A DNA stretch of 64,000 nt from Sphingomonas tagetis (GTDB taxonomy: Bacteria; Pseudomonadota; Alphaproteobacteria; Sphingomonadales; Sphingomonadaceae): positions 46,167-110,166 of the forward strand of contig NZ_JAMLDX010000015.1 in assembly GCF_024211275.1 (NCBI RefSeq), written 5' to 3'. The translations under genes and the position numbers were made by a program. The notes below the pieces were generated by a model. It ran no database searches. It was not told the DNA's origin and saw only the letters and a program-made list of their open reading frames with translations. Shown one piece after another: positions 52,446 through 62,300 of the stretch. The first letter of the stretch is position 1, and every line of letters starts with the position of its first letter.

Positions 52446-53268
52446 TCTCGCCGCGGCGCTCGCGATTCTCGCCACTTCGGCGCTGGCTCAGGACAGCGCC
52501 AAGGAGGGGATTGAGCGCCAAGGCGAGCCTGCCATGAAGCGGCTGAAGGACGCAATGGCGCGGGCCAAGCCAGCCGAGCGTGATGCAGCCATCCCGCGTC
52601 TGCCCGGCGAGCCAGCCCCGCAACTTCGCCGGCGCGCGTTTGAAGCGCTGCGCAAGCAGCACAGTTCGCCGGAGCTTGATCGACGCGCCCGAGCCGCTGC
52701 CGCCGCCGGCGAAGCGCAGCTCGCGGCCCGGCGCGAGGCGATGGCGAAGCGCCTTCGGCAATCGCTCGGGCTCGAGCCCGGCGAGGTCACGGACATCGCC
52801 AAAAACGTAGCCCCGACCCCAACGGGCTGGGTGCCAGTGCTGTTCATATCCTCCTCGATGCCGGTGCCGGTGCTGCGCACCTATGCCGAGCAACTCGCGC
52901 GGGTTCGTGGCGTGATGGCGTTTCGCGGTGTGCCTGGTGGGCTCACCCGGATCGGCCCGATGGCCGAACTCACCGCACAGATCCTGCGGCTCGATCCGGG
53001 TTGCGAGGGTCCGTCGTGCGTCATGCGTGACGTCCAGATCATCGTCGATCCGCTCGTGTTCCGGCAGCATGGTGTCGCGCGCGTGCCCGCGCTGGCGATG
53101 ATCCCCGGCGATCCCACCCAGCCCTATTGCGAACGCGAGGATGAGAGTCCGCGCGCCAGCCACCTGGTCTATGGCGACGCCGCGCTGTCCGGTCTCATTG
53201 ACGAATATCGGCGCCTCGGAGGCGCCATGGAGGTCAAGGATGTTCAGGCTCGTCTGTCTGCTCCTTGA
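52417..53268 (+). CDS. trbC: TrbC pilus assembly protein
   Basis: A 283-residue secreted protein with a charged helical N-terminal half and the F-type TrbC core WVPVLFISSSMPVPVLRTYA, MAFRGVPGGLTRIGPM and IIVDPLVFRQHGVARVPALA. TrbC acts with TraW in pilus assembly. Its 3' end overlaps the next gene by 29 bases. Confidence 0.85.
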   Translation: MRISTRSANSLAAALAILATSALAQDSAKEGIERQGEPAMKRLKDAMARAKPAERDAAIPRLPGEPAPQLRRRAFEALRKQHSSPELDRRARAAAAAGEAQLAARREAMAKRLRQSLGLEPGEVTDIAKNVAPTPTGWVPVLFISSSMPVPVLRTYAEQLARVRGVMAFRGVPGGLTRIGPMAELTAQILRLDPGCEGPSCVMRDVQIIVDPLVFRQHGVARVPALAMIPGDPTQPYCEREDESPRASHLVYGDAALSGLIDEYRRLGGAMEVKDVQARLSAP

Positions 53269-53833
53269 GCTGGCTACCCGGCTGCTGCGCGAGCTTGGCC
53301 GCCTCCCGCGCCGGGCCGCACAGGCGCTCAATCCCGGAAACGACGCCAGTTCCAGACGGCTGCTCTGGGCTATCGCGCTCGCCTCCTCGGCCGGGCTTGC
53401 CGCTTCTTGGGCGATGCCGCGGGTCACGCTCGTGATGAGCCCGTCGATCGAAGCCTGGGCGGTTCGGTCGGCGCCCGGACCGATCCGCAAGGGCGATCTG
53501 GTTCAGTTCACCCTCTCCCATCCGGTCGCCGGACCCAAGCCAGTGAGCGTGACCAAATATGCGCTGTGCATGCCCGGCGAGCAGGTCCGGGTCGCCCTGC
53601 GCCCACCCGATCAAGCGAAGCACGTTACCGCCGCATTCTTCTGCAGCGACGCTTCGCTGGGCACGAGCCTCGCCATGGGCCGCGGCGGCATGAAGCTGAG
53701 CCCGGCCAACATCGGCGGCGTCATCCCTCCCGACTTTGTCTATGTCGGCTCGCACCATCCACATGGGTTCGACAGCCGCTATTTCGGGCTGGTGCGAATC
53801 GAGCGGCTCCGGCGGATGGAGCGGCTGTTCTGA
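53240..53833 (+). CDS. TraF-type S26 signal peptidase
   Basis: A 197-residue S26-family peptidase related to RP4 TraF. One N-terminal membrane helix (LLWAIALASSAGLAASWA), a catalytic-Ser segment SPSIEAWAVRS and the catalytic-Lys segment KYALCMPG are visible. GGAGG 6 bases before the ATG at 53240 fixes the start. It likely processes the pilin-like TraA. The AT-rich repeat region follows directly. Confidence 0.82.
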   Translation: MFRLVCLLLELATRLLRELGRLPRRAAQALNPGNDASSRRLLWAIALASSAGLAASWAMPRVTLVMSPSIEAWAVRSAPGPIRKGDLVQFTLSHPVAGPKPVSVTKYALCMPGEQVRVALRPPDQAKHVTAAFFCSDASLGTSLAMGRGGMKLSPANIGGVIPPDFVYVGSHHPHGFDSRYFGLVRIERLRRMERLF

Positions 53834-53849
53834 CACGGCCTCAAGGATC

Positions 53850-53973
53850 TATCCCACATTTTTGTGATATTACATTCTGTGGGATAATTGATTTTTCTAG
53901 GCCGAGCTAGGCGCAAATATGTTGCAATCTTGAGGTTATCCCACATATAATAAAACATAGAGATTGTGGGATA
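53850..53973. repeat. Two identical inverted-repeat operators, TATCCCACA
   Basis: TATCCCACA/TGTGGGATA arms occur at 53850-53858 with 53878-53886, and again at 53937-53945 with 53965-53973. Both pairs have exactly 28 bases from arm to arm. The stretch is strikingly AT-rich for this DNA. The last arm (TGTGGGATAATAAATG) reaches the start codon of the nucleotidyltransferase gene, so a bound regulator would also block translation start. Confidence 0.75.
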
Positions 53974-53977
53974 ATAA

Positions 53978-54985
53978 ATGGCGAGCGTGGTCAAGCCCTT
54001 CTCCGAAGAACAGGCTCGCGCACTGGTGAATCTACGCCAGCGCTACGAGGTCTGGATGGAGGCAGAGCGCACCTTGGCCGGTCTGCCCTATGACCTGCGT
54101 CGCAAGGAAGTTGGCGGCCGCTCGTATCTCTATGAAATCAAGGATCGCAGCGGGAACGGCAAGAGCCTGGGCGCGTGGTCCGACGAGCATGCGGTGCGAC
54201 TCGAAGCTTATCGCGCGCAAAAAAGCGATGCCAAGACCCGCAGGGATGGCAGCCGAACGCCCCTCGAAGAAACAGGACGCCTCGGCCGAGCATTGCAGTT
54301 GCCAATGGTCGCGAACGAGGCAGGTCCGATCCTGCGCGAGGCCGACCGCCGCGGTCTTCTCGATGGCGCGTTGCTTGTGGTCGGAACGAACGCGGTTCCC
54401 GCCTATTCGATCGAGGCTGGCGGCCTGATCCGGGAGCTTCCAGACGAGACCGCCGATTTCGATCTCGCCTGGGCCGAAACGGAAGCCAGCGATGGCGAGC
54501 AAGTCCTGTGGCAAATGCTCAAGGCAGTCGACCGGACATTTACCGTCAACACCGAGCGCACCTTCCAGGCGCGCAACGCCAAAGCCTATGAAGTCGAGAT
54601 CCTCGTCGCGCCCTCGCGAGTCGCGACGATGTCCCGCACCGACCGGCCCAAACCGGTCCCGCTGCCAGAGCAGGAATGGCTGCTCGAGGGGTGCCCGGTC
54701 GATCATGTCGTCATCTGCCGCGACGGAAGTCCGGCCCGGATCGTCGCGCCAGATCCGCGGTGGTTTGCGCTCCAGAAGCTCTGGATGGCCGATCAGCCCA
54801 AGCGCAACGCCCTGAAGCGGGGCAAGGATGCCAAGCAGGGGATGCTGCTGCTCAATGCGGTGGCCGAGGCGATGCCACTCTATCCGTTGAACGACGATTT
54901 CGAGCGGTCGCTTCCCGGCGAGCTGGCGCCCTACTTCGTTCGCTGGGCAGAACAGCGGCAGTCGCGCACGCCCTCGGCCTGGTGA
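53978..54985 (+). CDS. GSU2403-family nucleotidyltransferase
   Basis: A 335-residue protein of the GSU2403-type nucleotidyltransferase fold (NTP_transf_8). The catalytic layout is GTNAVPAYSIEAG followed by TADFDLAWAE (the D-x-D pair) and a C-terminal WFALQKLWMADQPKR...KRGKDAKQGMLLLNA helix region. The natural substrate of the family is unknown; relatives occur in defence and toxin-antitoxin settings. It interrupts the tra operon, has its own AT-rich promoter with duplicated operators, and is convergent with an orphan MbcA/ParS antitoxin gene. Confidence 0.8.
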   Translation: MASVVKPFSEEQARALVNLRQRYEVWMEAERTLAGLPYDLRRKEVGGRSYLYEIKDRSGNGKSLGAWSDEHAVRLEAYRAQKSDAKTRRDGSRTPLEETGRLGRALQLPMVANEAGPILREADRRGLLDGALLVVGTNAVPAYSIEAGGLIRELPDETADFDLAWAETEASDGEQVLWQMLKAVDRTFTVNTERTFQARNAKAYEVEILVAPSRVATMSRTDRPKPVPLPEQEWLLEGCPVDHVVICRDGSPARIVAPDPRWFALQKLWMADQPKRNALKRGKDAKQGMLLLNAVAEAMPLYPLNDDFERSLPGELAPYFVRWAEQRQSRTPSAW

Positions 54986-55028
54986 TTGCCGGCATATCGC
55001 ACGAAATCCGTCATCGATCGGCGTCTAC

Positions 55029-55508
55029 TCATAGGAAACACATTTCGGCATCGAGATAGCGTCGCACGCGCATGATGCCGGTGAGTTCTCCGCCCAGCAT
55101 GACCTCCAGTGCGCTCGCGCCGCCAAAGACTTCATTCGCGGCCCTGATCCAATGATATCTGCATCGCGACTCGGGAAAGATCACCCGAAGCGCCCGATGG
55201 ATACTTATCAAGTTGGACAGCCGCGCGCATCCGTCGCTGGAGTGGCGCCCGCCACCTTGGGCCCTCCATCGGCGATACCGGTTTACCGGCATGCCCAACA
55301 AGGCGGCCGCCTGGGGATCGGTTAGATCCCACTTCTCGAACAGATTGAGCACAGCACGGAACATGGCAGCGGCCTCGTCGGGTGTGACGAGATCGGCGTC
55401 AGACGCTGGCGGCACCGCTTCAATTTGACGTGCTTCGGGGAAGACCGTTCTCCAGCTCTCACGGTGGAGCATGAGTACAAGAATCGGGCGCGATCGGACA
55501 GACGCCAC
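55029..55508 (-). CDS. Xre/MbcA/ParS-type antitoxin
   Basis: 159 residues from GTG 55508 (147 from the in-frame ATG 55472). A divergent HTH (LTDPQAAALLGMPVNRYRRW) precedes the toxin-binding domain (YHWIRAANEVFGGASALEVM, then LGGELTGIMRVRRYLDAE), the mark of antitoxins that pair with RES-domain toxins. No RES toxin is adjacent. It faces the nucleotidyltransferase gene tail to tail, 43 bases apart. It may be an orphan, or its partner may be that enzyme; the latter is speculation. Confidence 0.75.
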   Translation of the reverse strand: MASVRSRPILVLMLHRESWRTVFPEARQIEAVPPASDADLVTPDEAAAMFRAVLNLFEKWDLTDPQAAALLGMPVNRYRRWRAQGGGRHSSDGCARLSNLISIHRALRVIFPESRCRYHWIRAANEVFGGASALEVMLGGELTGIMRVRRYLDAEMCFL

Positions 55509-55536
55509 CTGACTTCAAACGGTACGTCATGCCCCC

Positions 55537-56565
55537 TTGCGGCACGTTAATGCCCTCAGCATTGCCCGAGCACGTGATCGGCCGGACAGTTGGCTCGTGT
55601 CCGTCTTCCATCTCCTCGCCGCTCGACGCAGAAAGCAGGCAGGCCTGCGGAGACGTCTGGACAATCGAACGGTCAGGCGTCTGCTCGCTGGAGTCGCCGC
55701 ATTCGCGTGGATGTTCTCATCCAACCTCGCATTGGCGCAAACGCCAGAAGGCTCAGGCAGTGCGAAGCCCAAGCAAGGCTATTGGTGGTACGAGGCGCCT
55801 CCCCCGCCCCAGCCGGCCGAAGCGGCGGACGAACTCGTCAAGCCAGCGATCCCGCCGATGGCCCAGCTCGCGACCTGGACGCCGCCGCGCATCCGCAAGC
55901 TGATCGAGCAGCAGCGCGATTACGCCGCGACCGTGCTGACGGTCGAAGCGGTCGCGGATTTCTGGCGCCTGCAGGACTTCGCCCGGCGAAAGGCGCGGGC
56001 ATTCGCCGGCGTGACGCAGCTCGCCATGCTGCAGCATCCCGAGCTCAATTCGAAGTCGGCCAATCCAATGGTCGGCCACGCCCGCGCCGATCTCACCGCG
56101 CAGAAGGACGCGATCCGCCGCGGCTATCTGCGCGCCAAGGCAAACGAGTTCGCGCTGGTCATGTTCTCGCGCTCGACCTGCGGCTATTGCCGGGTGCAGT
56201 GGCCGATCGTACAGCGTTTCCAAGAGGAGATGAGCTGGCAGGTCACTCTGATGGACCTGGATCGCCGCCCGGATCTCGCCGCGCGCTATGGCGTCGAGAT
56301 CACGCCGACCACGATGCTGATCCGCCGCGGTAGCGCGCAACGGATGGTGGTCGCGAGCGGCGTCGAAACCTACCCCAATCTCGCGCAGATGGCGTATCAG
56401 GCCACCAGACTGCTCAGCGGCGACATTCGACCCGAACAGTTCATGACTGGGCCAGGCGAGGAAGACGGCTTTTTCGATGCGCTCGCAAATGGCCCGGTTT
56501 CGGCGACGGATCCGCGCGCGCTCGGCGGCGACCTGGTTCCGCCTGCCCCAGAGCCTGAGCGATGA
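55537..56565 (+). CDS. traF: TraF pilin-assembly thioredoxin-like protein
   Basis: 342 residues from TTG 55537, though a later start is likely because the signal peptide (TVRRLLAGVAAFAWMFSSNL, then ALAQ) lies near residues 45-68. Then KQGYWWYEAPPP, the F-type TraF opening, and a thioredoxin fold with CGYC at residues 215-218 and a cis-Pro TPTT. It assists disulfide formation in pilus and mating proteins. The stop overlaps the next gene start by 4 bases (ATGA). Confidence 0.85.
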   Translation: MRHVNALSIARARDRPDSWLVSVFHLLAARRRKQAGLRRRLDNRTVRRLLAGVAAFAWMFSSNLALAQTPEGSGSAKPKQGYWWYEAPPPPQPAEAADELVKPAIPPMAQLATWTPPRIRKLIEQQRDYAATVLTVEAVADFWRLQDFARRKARAFAGVTQLAMLQHPELNSKSANPMVGHARADLTAQKDAIRRGYLRAKANEFALVMFSRSTCGYCRVQWPIVQRFQEEMSWQVTLMDLDRRPDLAARYGVEITPTTMLIRRGSAQRMVVASGVETYPNLAQMAYQATRLLSGDIRPEQFMTGPGEEDGFFDALANGPVSATDPRALGGDLVPPAPEPER

Positions 56566-56612
56566 CAGGCCGCGGGCAATTCGGCCGCAGACCCCGGTCT
56601 GCGCCGTTCAAA

Positions 56613-57011
56613 TCACGCCAATATGCGCGCCTGCTCGCCGCGCTCGGTGAGAAGCCGCACGGCCTTTTTGTCGAAACTGACGAAGGTCTCGCCACCGAGC
56701 CAACGACCATCATGTGCGATCACGCCGTCAGCGAAATCGCCACCCGCTTCGAAGACGGCGAGGCCAGCTTCGACCGCGTTTCGATCCATCTCAACATTGG
56801 CAGCATCGAGCAAAAATCGAAGCGAAGCAGCGATCTGCTGTGGCTCGTATCGATAAAGACGGCCAAGCACCCAGCAGAATTCGCACAGCGCTGGCAAGGT
56901 GACGGCGACCAGTTCCGCGCCGGACATGAGCTTTCGAGCCAACGGACCTTGGACGGGGTCATCCTGCGTCGCGGCCCGAACCAGCACATTGGTATCGGCG
57001 ACGATTTTCAC
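56613..57011 (-). CDS. vapC: VapC PIN-domain toxin
   Basis: A 132-residue PIN-domain ribonuclease: IVADTNVLVRAATQDD carries the first acidic residue, LCEFCWVL the second, and GDFADGVIAHDG and FVSFDKKAVRL the last part of the acidic site. It starts at GTG 57011, which overlaps the vapB stop (GTGA). It is read against the tra genes. Confidence 0.85.
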   Translation of the reverse strand: MKIVADTNVLVRAATQDDPVQGPLARKLMSGAELVAVTLPALCEFCWVLGRLYRYEPQQIAASLRFLLDAANVEMDRNAVEAGLAVFEAGGDFADGVIAHDGRWLGGETFVSFDKKAVRLLTERGEQARILA

Positions 57012-57259
57012 AGTTCGCCGGCCCAACCCTTGGCGATCACTTCGTTCATCTCTTCGATCGAGATCGAGCGCTGGCCTTCCCGCTTCAGAGACCCGAAAAA
57101 GCCATCAATCTTTCCCAATGGCCGCACGGCCCGAACTCGCAGTTCGCCATTCGGAAGGCGGTCCAGGCTGATCTTATCACCCGGCCTGACGCCCAGATGC
57201 TGGAGAAGCTCCTTCCTGAGCGTCACCTGGCCTTTGGCACTGATGGTAATCGCGTTCAT
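57008..57259 (-). CDS. vapB: VapB antitoxin (AbrB/MazE fold)
   Basis: An 83-residue SpoVT/AbrB-type antitoxin: ITISAKGQVTLRKELLQHLG, VRPGDKISLDRLPNGELRVR, then an acidic tail binding VapC. The upstream promoter overlaps the insertion edge and has a GTAAG/CTTAC repeat at 57285-57304. Confidence 0.85.
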   Translation of the reverse strand: MNAITISAKGQVTLRKELLQHLGVRPGDKISLDRLPNGELRVRAVRPLGKIDGFFGSLKREGQRSISIEEMNEVIAKGWAGEL

Positions 57260-57284
57260 CGCCGCACCTCACTTTACCGCAAAA

Positions 57285-57304
57285 GTAAGAGAATTTTTCC
57301 TTAC
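57285..57304 (-). promoter_or_regulatory. vapBC operator candidate
   Basis: GTAAGAGAATTTTTCCTTAC, with GTAAG/CTTAC arms, lies 25 bases before the vapB start and next to a TTGAAA hexamer that can serve as -35 box. Likely autoregulatory site. Confidence 0.45.
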
Positions 57305-57954
57305 TTTCAAGCAGTCGATTCGCCAGAGGATCGTTCAGGGTTCGCTGCTCGGTTTGTTCGCAGCAAACCTCATCCCGGCGTCTGCAGCAGCGCAAAGAGT
57401 GACTCGCGAGCGAGCTCAGGCCGCCGCCATTCATCCGGTGACAGATGTGGGTTCAATGCGTCGCTGGCTCGCCCGAGTTCCCGTGACCCGCGAATTTCCG
57501 CCCGACCTACCGACGACCCTGCGCGCTCAATCCTCGCTCTATGTGATCGAGATGACGACCGCGCCTGGCTGCCTGCCCTGCGCCGACCTCTGGACACGGC
57601 TCAATGAGCTGCGGGCGCGCTATGGCTGGCAGGTTCGTACGCTCTCCGGACAGGAAGCATTGCTGCGCTCGGGTCGGCTCGGTCTGCCATGGGTGGGCCA
57701 TCCGGTCGCGTGGGTGCGGCCGCACAGCGATCCGGCACGAATGATCCCCATCGCGATCGGCACCGATCACGCGCCGAATCTCGTGCGCAACCTCTATCTG
57801 TCGGCGAAGATGCTGACCGGCGTGCGTCCGGCGGTCGCGGTCCGCGCCATGTCGAAGTTCACGGGCATCGTCAGATCGCCGGCGCCTGCTGCCAAGAAGC
57901 GCTGAGCATGGCGGGCTCAGCCTCCCCTCCCCTCGATCAGGAAAGTCTGCCGCC

Positions 57955-59382
57955 ATGCGCCGTCTTGCTCGCCTTCGCCTGTCGCTCGCATTGGGCATTG
58001 CCGCAACGACGCTGCTGACGGCTTCGCCCGCAAGCGCGCAGAGCTGGGCCGAGAGCTGGTTCGACAATGTCACCTATTCGAGCGCCGGCAGCTTCGAGGA
58101 CCAGACGCGCGGCTATGTGACCGCGGGCGGCATCTCGGGCCGGGTCGATGTCCATAACGACTATCTCATGTCCGTGACCCTGCCAAAGGTGCGCGCGGGC
58201 TGCGGCGGCATCGACATGTTTCTGGGCGGCATGTCGTTCCTCGACCCCGACTATCTCGTGCAGAAGCTCGAGAGCATCCTCCAGGCTGCCCCCGCGGTCG
58301 CGTTCCAGTATCTGCTCGAGACGCTCGACGAGAAGATGGGCAACATCATCTCGAAGATGGAAGCGGCGACCAACTTCCTCAATTCGATCCAAGTCAATGA
58401 CTGCCGCCGCGCCAACCGCATGGTTCAGATCGCCAAGGGCGACGACAATATGTCGGGCATCATCGAGGAGATGACCGGTTATCGCTCGGTCAAGCAGGGG
58501 TTTGCCAAGAGCTACCAGCAGTCGCGCGAGAGGATCGAGGCGAACAACAACAATCCGACCGAGGATCTGAAGGAAGCACTCGAGAACTGTCCGCCCGAGG
58601 TCACCGAGATCTTCCGCACCGGCTCCCTGCTCGCCAATGCCGCCGCGCGCGTCGGCGCGAGCAACTGGGCCTCGGTGATGCGCGCCCGCGTCGGCGACGT
58701 ATACATGCGCTGGAACGCCACCGACAAGGTCCCGCTCTTCTCGGCGATCCCCACCTGCGCCGCGCAGGACACCGAGAGTCCCCAGGACTTCCTGACCGGT
58801 CGCGTCCAGCGCCGCGGCCTCAGCCTGCCGCCGACCGGGGCCGATTGCGCGCAGGATGGCGGCGGGCGCGGCGCGTTGGTGCTGGCGCGCGAAAGGATGC
58901 AGACGATTGCGACCAAAATCCGCACCCGTGCCGCGCTCAGCGCCGAGGAACGCCAGTTCGTCGCCAATGTCCGCACCCTGCCCGTTTATCGCCTTCTGGA
59001 ATGGGGCGTGCGGCAAGGCGTCGTAGACTCGGTCATCGGCGATACCGACGAACTGGTGGCGTTGAGCCTCGCCTATCAGATGCTCAACGACCTTACCCGC
59101 ACCATCGACTTTGCGGTCGGAAATGCCGAACGCGGCGTGAGCGCGGCCGGGGTGACCGATGGAGCCAGCAAGAATGTCTGCCAGACCCGCATCCTCGCCA
59201 AGGGGATCGAGCAGCTGCGCGACCTGCGCGATGAAGTGCAGCGCCAGCGCGCGCAGATGCGCCAGTCCTATATGGCGGCGCTCGGCACCGCTAACCTCTC
59301 GACCAGCTATGCCGGGCTGCTGCGCGAGCGCGACCGCGATGCACGCGATGCCGCCGGCACCGCCGCCGCGCGCAACCAGTGA
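57955..59382 (+). CDS. traH: TraH pilus assembly protein
   Basis: A 475-residue secreted protein: signal peptide ending ASA-Q, then SWAESWFDNVTYSSAGSFED, GRVDVHNDYLMSVTLPKVRA and GCGGIDMFLGGMSFLDPDYL, the TraH hallmark. A coiled-coil region follows near the C-terminus (residues 420-470). AGGAAAG precedes the ATG at 57955. It overlaps the traG start by 4 bases. Confidence 0.9.
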   Translation: MRRLARLRLSLALGIAATTLLTASPASAQSWAESWFDNVTYSSAGSFEDQTRGYVTAGGISGRVDVHNDYLMSVTLPKVRAGCGGIDMFLGGMSFLDPDYLVQKLESILQAAPAVAFQYLLETLDEKMGNIISKMEAATNFLNSIQVNDCRRANRMVQIAKGDDNMSGIIEEMTGYRSVKQGFAKSYQQSRERIEANNNNPTEDLKEALENCPPEVTEIFRTGSLLANAAARVGASNWASVMRARVGDVYMRWNATDKVPLFSAIPTCAAQDTESPQDFLTGRVQRRGLSLPPTGADCAQDGGGRGALVLARERMQTIATKIRTRAALSAEERQFVANVRTLPVYRLLEWGVRQGVVDSVIGDTDELVALSLAYQMLNDLTRTIDFAVGNAERGVSAAGVTDGASKNVCQTRILAKGIEQLRDLRDEVQRQRAQMRQSYMAALGTANLSTSYAGLLRERDRDARDAAGTAAARNQ

Positions 59383-62300
59383 GCGGCGCCTGTCCGATGC
59401 GCCACTACCGCAGCCTGCTCGCCGCCGCGCCCACCGTGCTGATCGCAACGCCGGCGGCGGCGTTCGACACGAGCTTCCACACCTATAACGGGTTCCAGGA
59501 GACGGTGGACGCGTTCCGCACCGTCTCGCTGATCTTCGCCGATCCTCGCTACGAGACGCTGGTGCTGATCATGGCAACGGTCGGCATCGCGCTGGGCGCG
59601 CTGCTCGCCAGCGCGCGCGGGTCCGGCATCGGCCTCATCGCGTTCGGCTTCCAGATCCTGGTCGGGGTCGGGCTGTTCGTCGGCCTCGTCGCCAACACCG
59701 GCACGGTGCATGTCTACGACCGGGTAAAGAACGCCCATCAGGCGGTCGGCGGCGTGCCCGTGCTGCTCGTCGTGATCGCGGGAACGACGAACATGATCGA
59801 GCGCGCGATGGTCGAGACGATCGACGACAACACACCCGATCCCACCACCAAATACAGCTTCGGCGGTGGCGGCCAGGCGTTCGACCTGTTTCTCAACGCG
59901 ACCAGCCCGCGCGGCCCAATGACCGACACGTTCCTCGACGCGACGATCAAGGACTATGTCCGGCAATGCTATCCGGTCGCGCGCGTCTCGGCCGCCTACG
60001 GCGTCGATGACGACAAGCTGTTCCGAACCGCAACCGACCTGCCCGCGGCCTTCGCCGCCATGGCCGGCCCCGCGACCTTCTCGACCGTCTACACCGCCAC
60101 CGACAAAGGCGGCACCACAGTCAGTTGCGAGGAGGCCTGGACCCATATCGCGGCGCGTCTCAACGATCCGAACCTGTTCGAGGATTACACCCGTCAGGTC
60201 TGCCGACGCAGCGGCTACCGCATCGATGACGCCGCACAACTCGCGCGCTGCCGCGAGCAGCTGGGCGCACTCGGCACGACGATGCTCAGCCGCCCGCTCA
60301 CCCAGCAAAGCCTGATGACCCATGTCATGCTCGGCCAAACGGTGGGCGACGTATTGTTCGAAGACAGCCCAGCCAGTGCCGCCCGGGTCATGGCCAACCG
60401 CGCGGTGGTGACCAGTGGGCTCACCACCATGTCGGTCGCCAATGAATGGATGCCGACCATCCGCGCGACGGTGTTCGGCATCATGCTGTTCATGGTACCC
60501 GTCGCGCTCCTGTTCATCCTGACCCCAATCAACCTGCGGGTGGCAAGCTTCGCGCTCGGGCTGTTCGTGTTCGTCGCGCTCTGGGGGGTCATTGATGCCG
60601 GCATCTATCAACTCACCCTGGGGCGCGCGTCGGCGGTGATGGCCGAGCTGCAGGCGAGCGCGCTCGGTGCTAACAGCTGGCTGCTCGCGCCTTCCGCGGC
60701 GACCAAGGCGCTCGCCGTGTTCGGCAGTTTCCGTACGGCGGCGGCCGGCATCGCCGGCGCGTTCGTATTCACCGTCTTCCGGTTCAGCGGCAATGTGTTC
60801 AGCTCGTTCACCGGCAGCGCGCTCGGCGTCACCAGCCAGGCCAGCGCCGCCGCCGCGCCGGTCACCACCAGCGAGGGCTATGCCTCGGCGCTGGAGGCGC
60901 AGGCGTCCGCGCTCGGCACGCGCAGCCGCGCAAGCGCCGCATCGAGCTTCGGCGATTTCGGCGAACGCAGCAGCTTCAACGCCAACCGCAGCTTCGGCGA
61001 GGCCGGTCATATTATCGGCGAGCGCCCAGGGACGGCGGGCGGCACCGCGTTCGCGCTCGGCGGGATCGAGGGTGCGCGCCAGATGGGCGCCCTCGCCCCC
61101 GCGCTCAAGGCCAAGGATCTCGCCGATCCGCAGGTCGCTCGCGACGTGCAGGCAAATGCCGCGACTACCGCGATCCATCAGTTCGCCGAAAAGGACGCGC
61201 TCCGCAAACTCGGCACGAGTTATTTCGGCGCAGGCCAGTCCGGTGAGCGCGCCTTCGCGGCATTCAGCCAGAACCTCGTTCAATGGCGCGCGTTCGGCGA
61301 TCAGCGTGCCTATGACATGATGCTGCAAGGCGCGCAGCGGCATTTCGAGCGGCAGGGCTACAGCGCGAAGGACGCATCACTAAAGGCCAGCGGCGTGATC
61401 GGCGAAGCGCGGAGCGACCCGACCTTCGCCAAGCTCATCGCCAACAGCTATGACCAGGAGCAGATGCTGCGTAATGATCTGACCGGCGCGCAGGTCACCG
61501 CTGGCGCAATGCAGGGCCGCCGCGACTTCGCCGGCGACCAGGTCGCTCGGATCGAACGCAGCAATGTCGCGATCGAACAGGCGACCCGCACCGGAACCAA
61601 CCAAGGCCAGCGCGACGCGGCGGCGATGCTCGGCATCGCGCCGCAGGAGATGTCGCGCCGCATCGGGTTCATCAACGCGCTCTCGGGGGAAGCCAGATCC
61701 TCGGCGATCTCGCAACTCAGCCACGCCACCGGGCGCAACGAGGCGCAGGTTCTCAAAGCGATCGAGACCTACAACGCTTCGACCAGCCTCGGAACCGCCG
61801 ACGGCGCCACCGCCGAGGCGGCGCGCGAAGGCACCAGCGTTTACGCTCGCACTCGCGAGGCCGCCGGCTACGACTTCGCCGAACGCTCGGGCAAGCTCGA
61901 CGCCCAGCGCGAGGTCGGCACGAGCGGCACCCGCGCAGCCGCCCGTATCGGCGAGCAGCGCCGCCAGGCCGACAATTTCGGGTTCGCGGAGGGCGCAGCG
62001 GCAGCGGGCGTCTCAACCCGCGAAGCCGCCCGGCTCGACAGCTTCATCAAGACGCTCAGCCAGACCGCCGGCAATCAGGTCGATATGGCAAGTGGCGGTG
62101 CCGCCGGCATCGCCGACCGTGCCCGCAACGAGCGCACGACCCGCATCGTCGAAAATGAACGCCTCAGCCGCATGCAGGGGCTGCTTCGCGCCAACGGCAT
62201 CAGCATGTCGAAACGCGACCTCGCGCTCGCCCAGAATGGCGACCTCGCCCTCAACGTGTCGCCTCAGGTCGCGCAGCAACTTCACCAGGCCGGGCTCATC

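Larger units (their letters stand above)
56612..57310. mobile_element. vapBC insertion flanked by TTCAA
   Basis: TTCAA occurs at 56607-56611 and again at 57306-57310, immediately outside and at the end of the insert. Removing 699 bases rebuilds an intact trbB-like gene. No terminal inverted repeats or transposase are visible. The insert contains only vapB, vapC and their promoter. Confidence 0.6.
56562..57905 (+). pseudogene. TrbB-like thioredoxin gene interrupted by vapBC
   Basis: The outer parts form one gene: ATG 56562 to 56611, then 57311 to 57905. Joined, they encode 214 residues: MTGRGQFGRRPRSAPFKQSI, signal segment LLGLFAANLIPASAAAQ, then a thioredoxin fold with CLPC (TAPGCLPCADLW) and PWVGHPVAWVRP. 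The 699-base insert at 56612-57310 is a multiple of three and leaves a 447-codon open frame, but the insert is coded for the opposite strand, so the fusion is probably inactive. The ORF 3' of the insert may be expressed from an internal start (TTG 57350). Confidence 0.75.

Noticed and set aside
59307..61343. 678-codon open frame on the minus strand
   Set aside because: Antisense to traG with low-complexity composition; the same codon-bias artefact.
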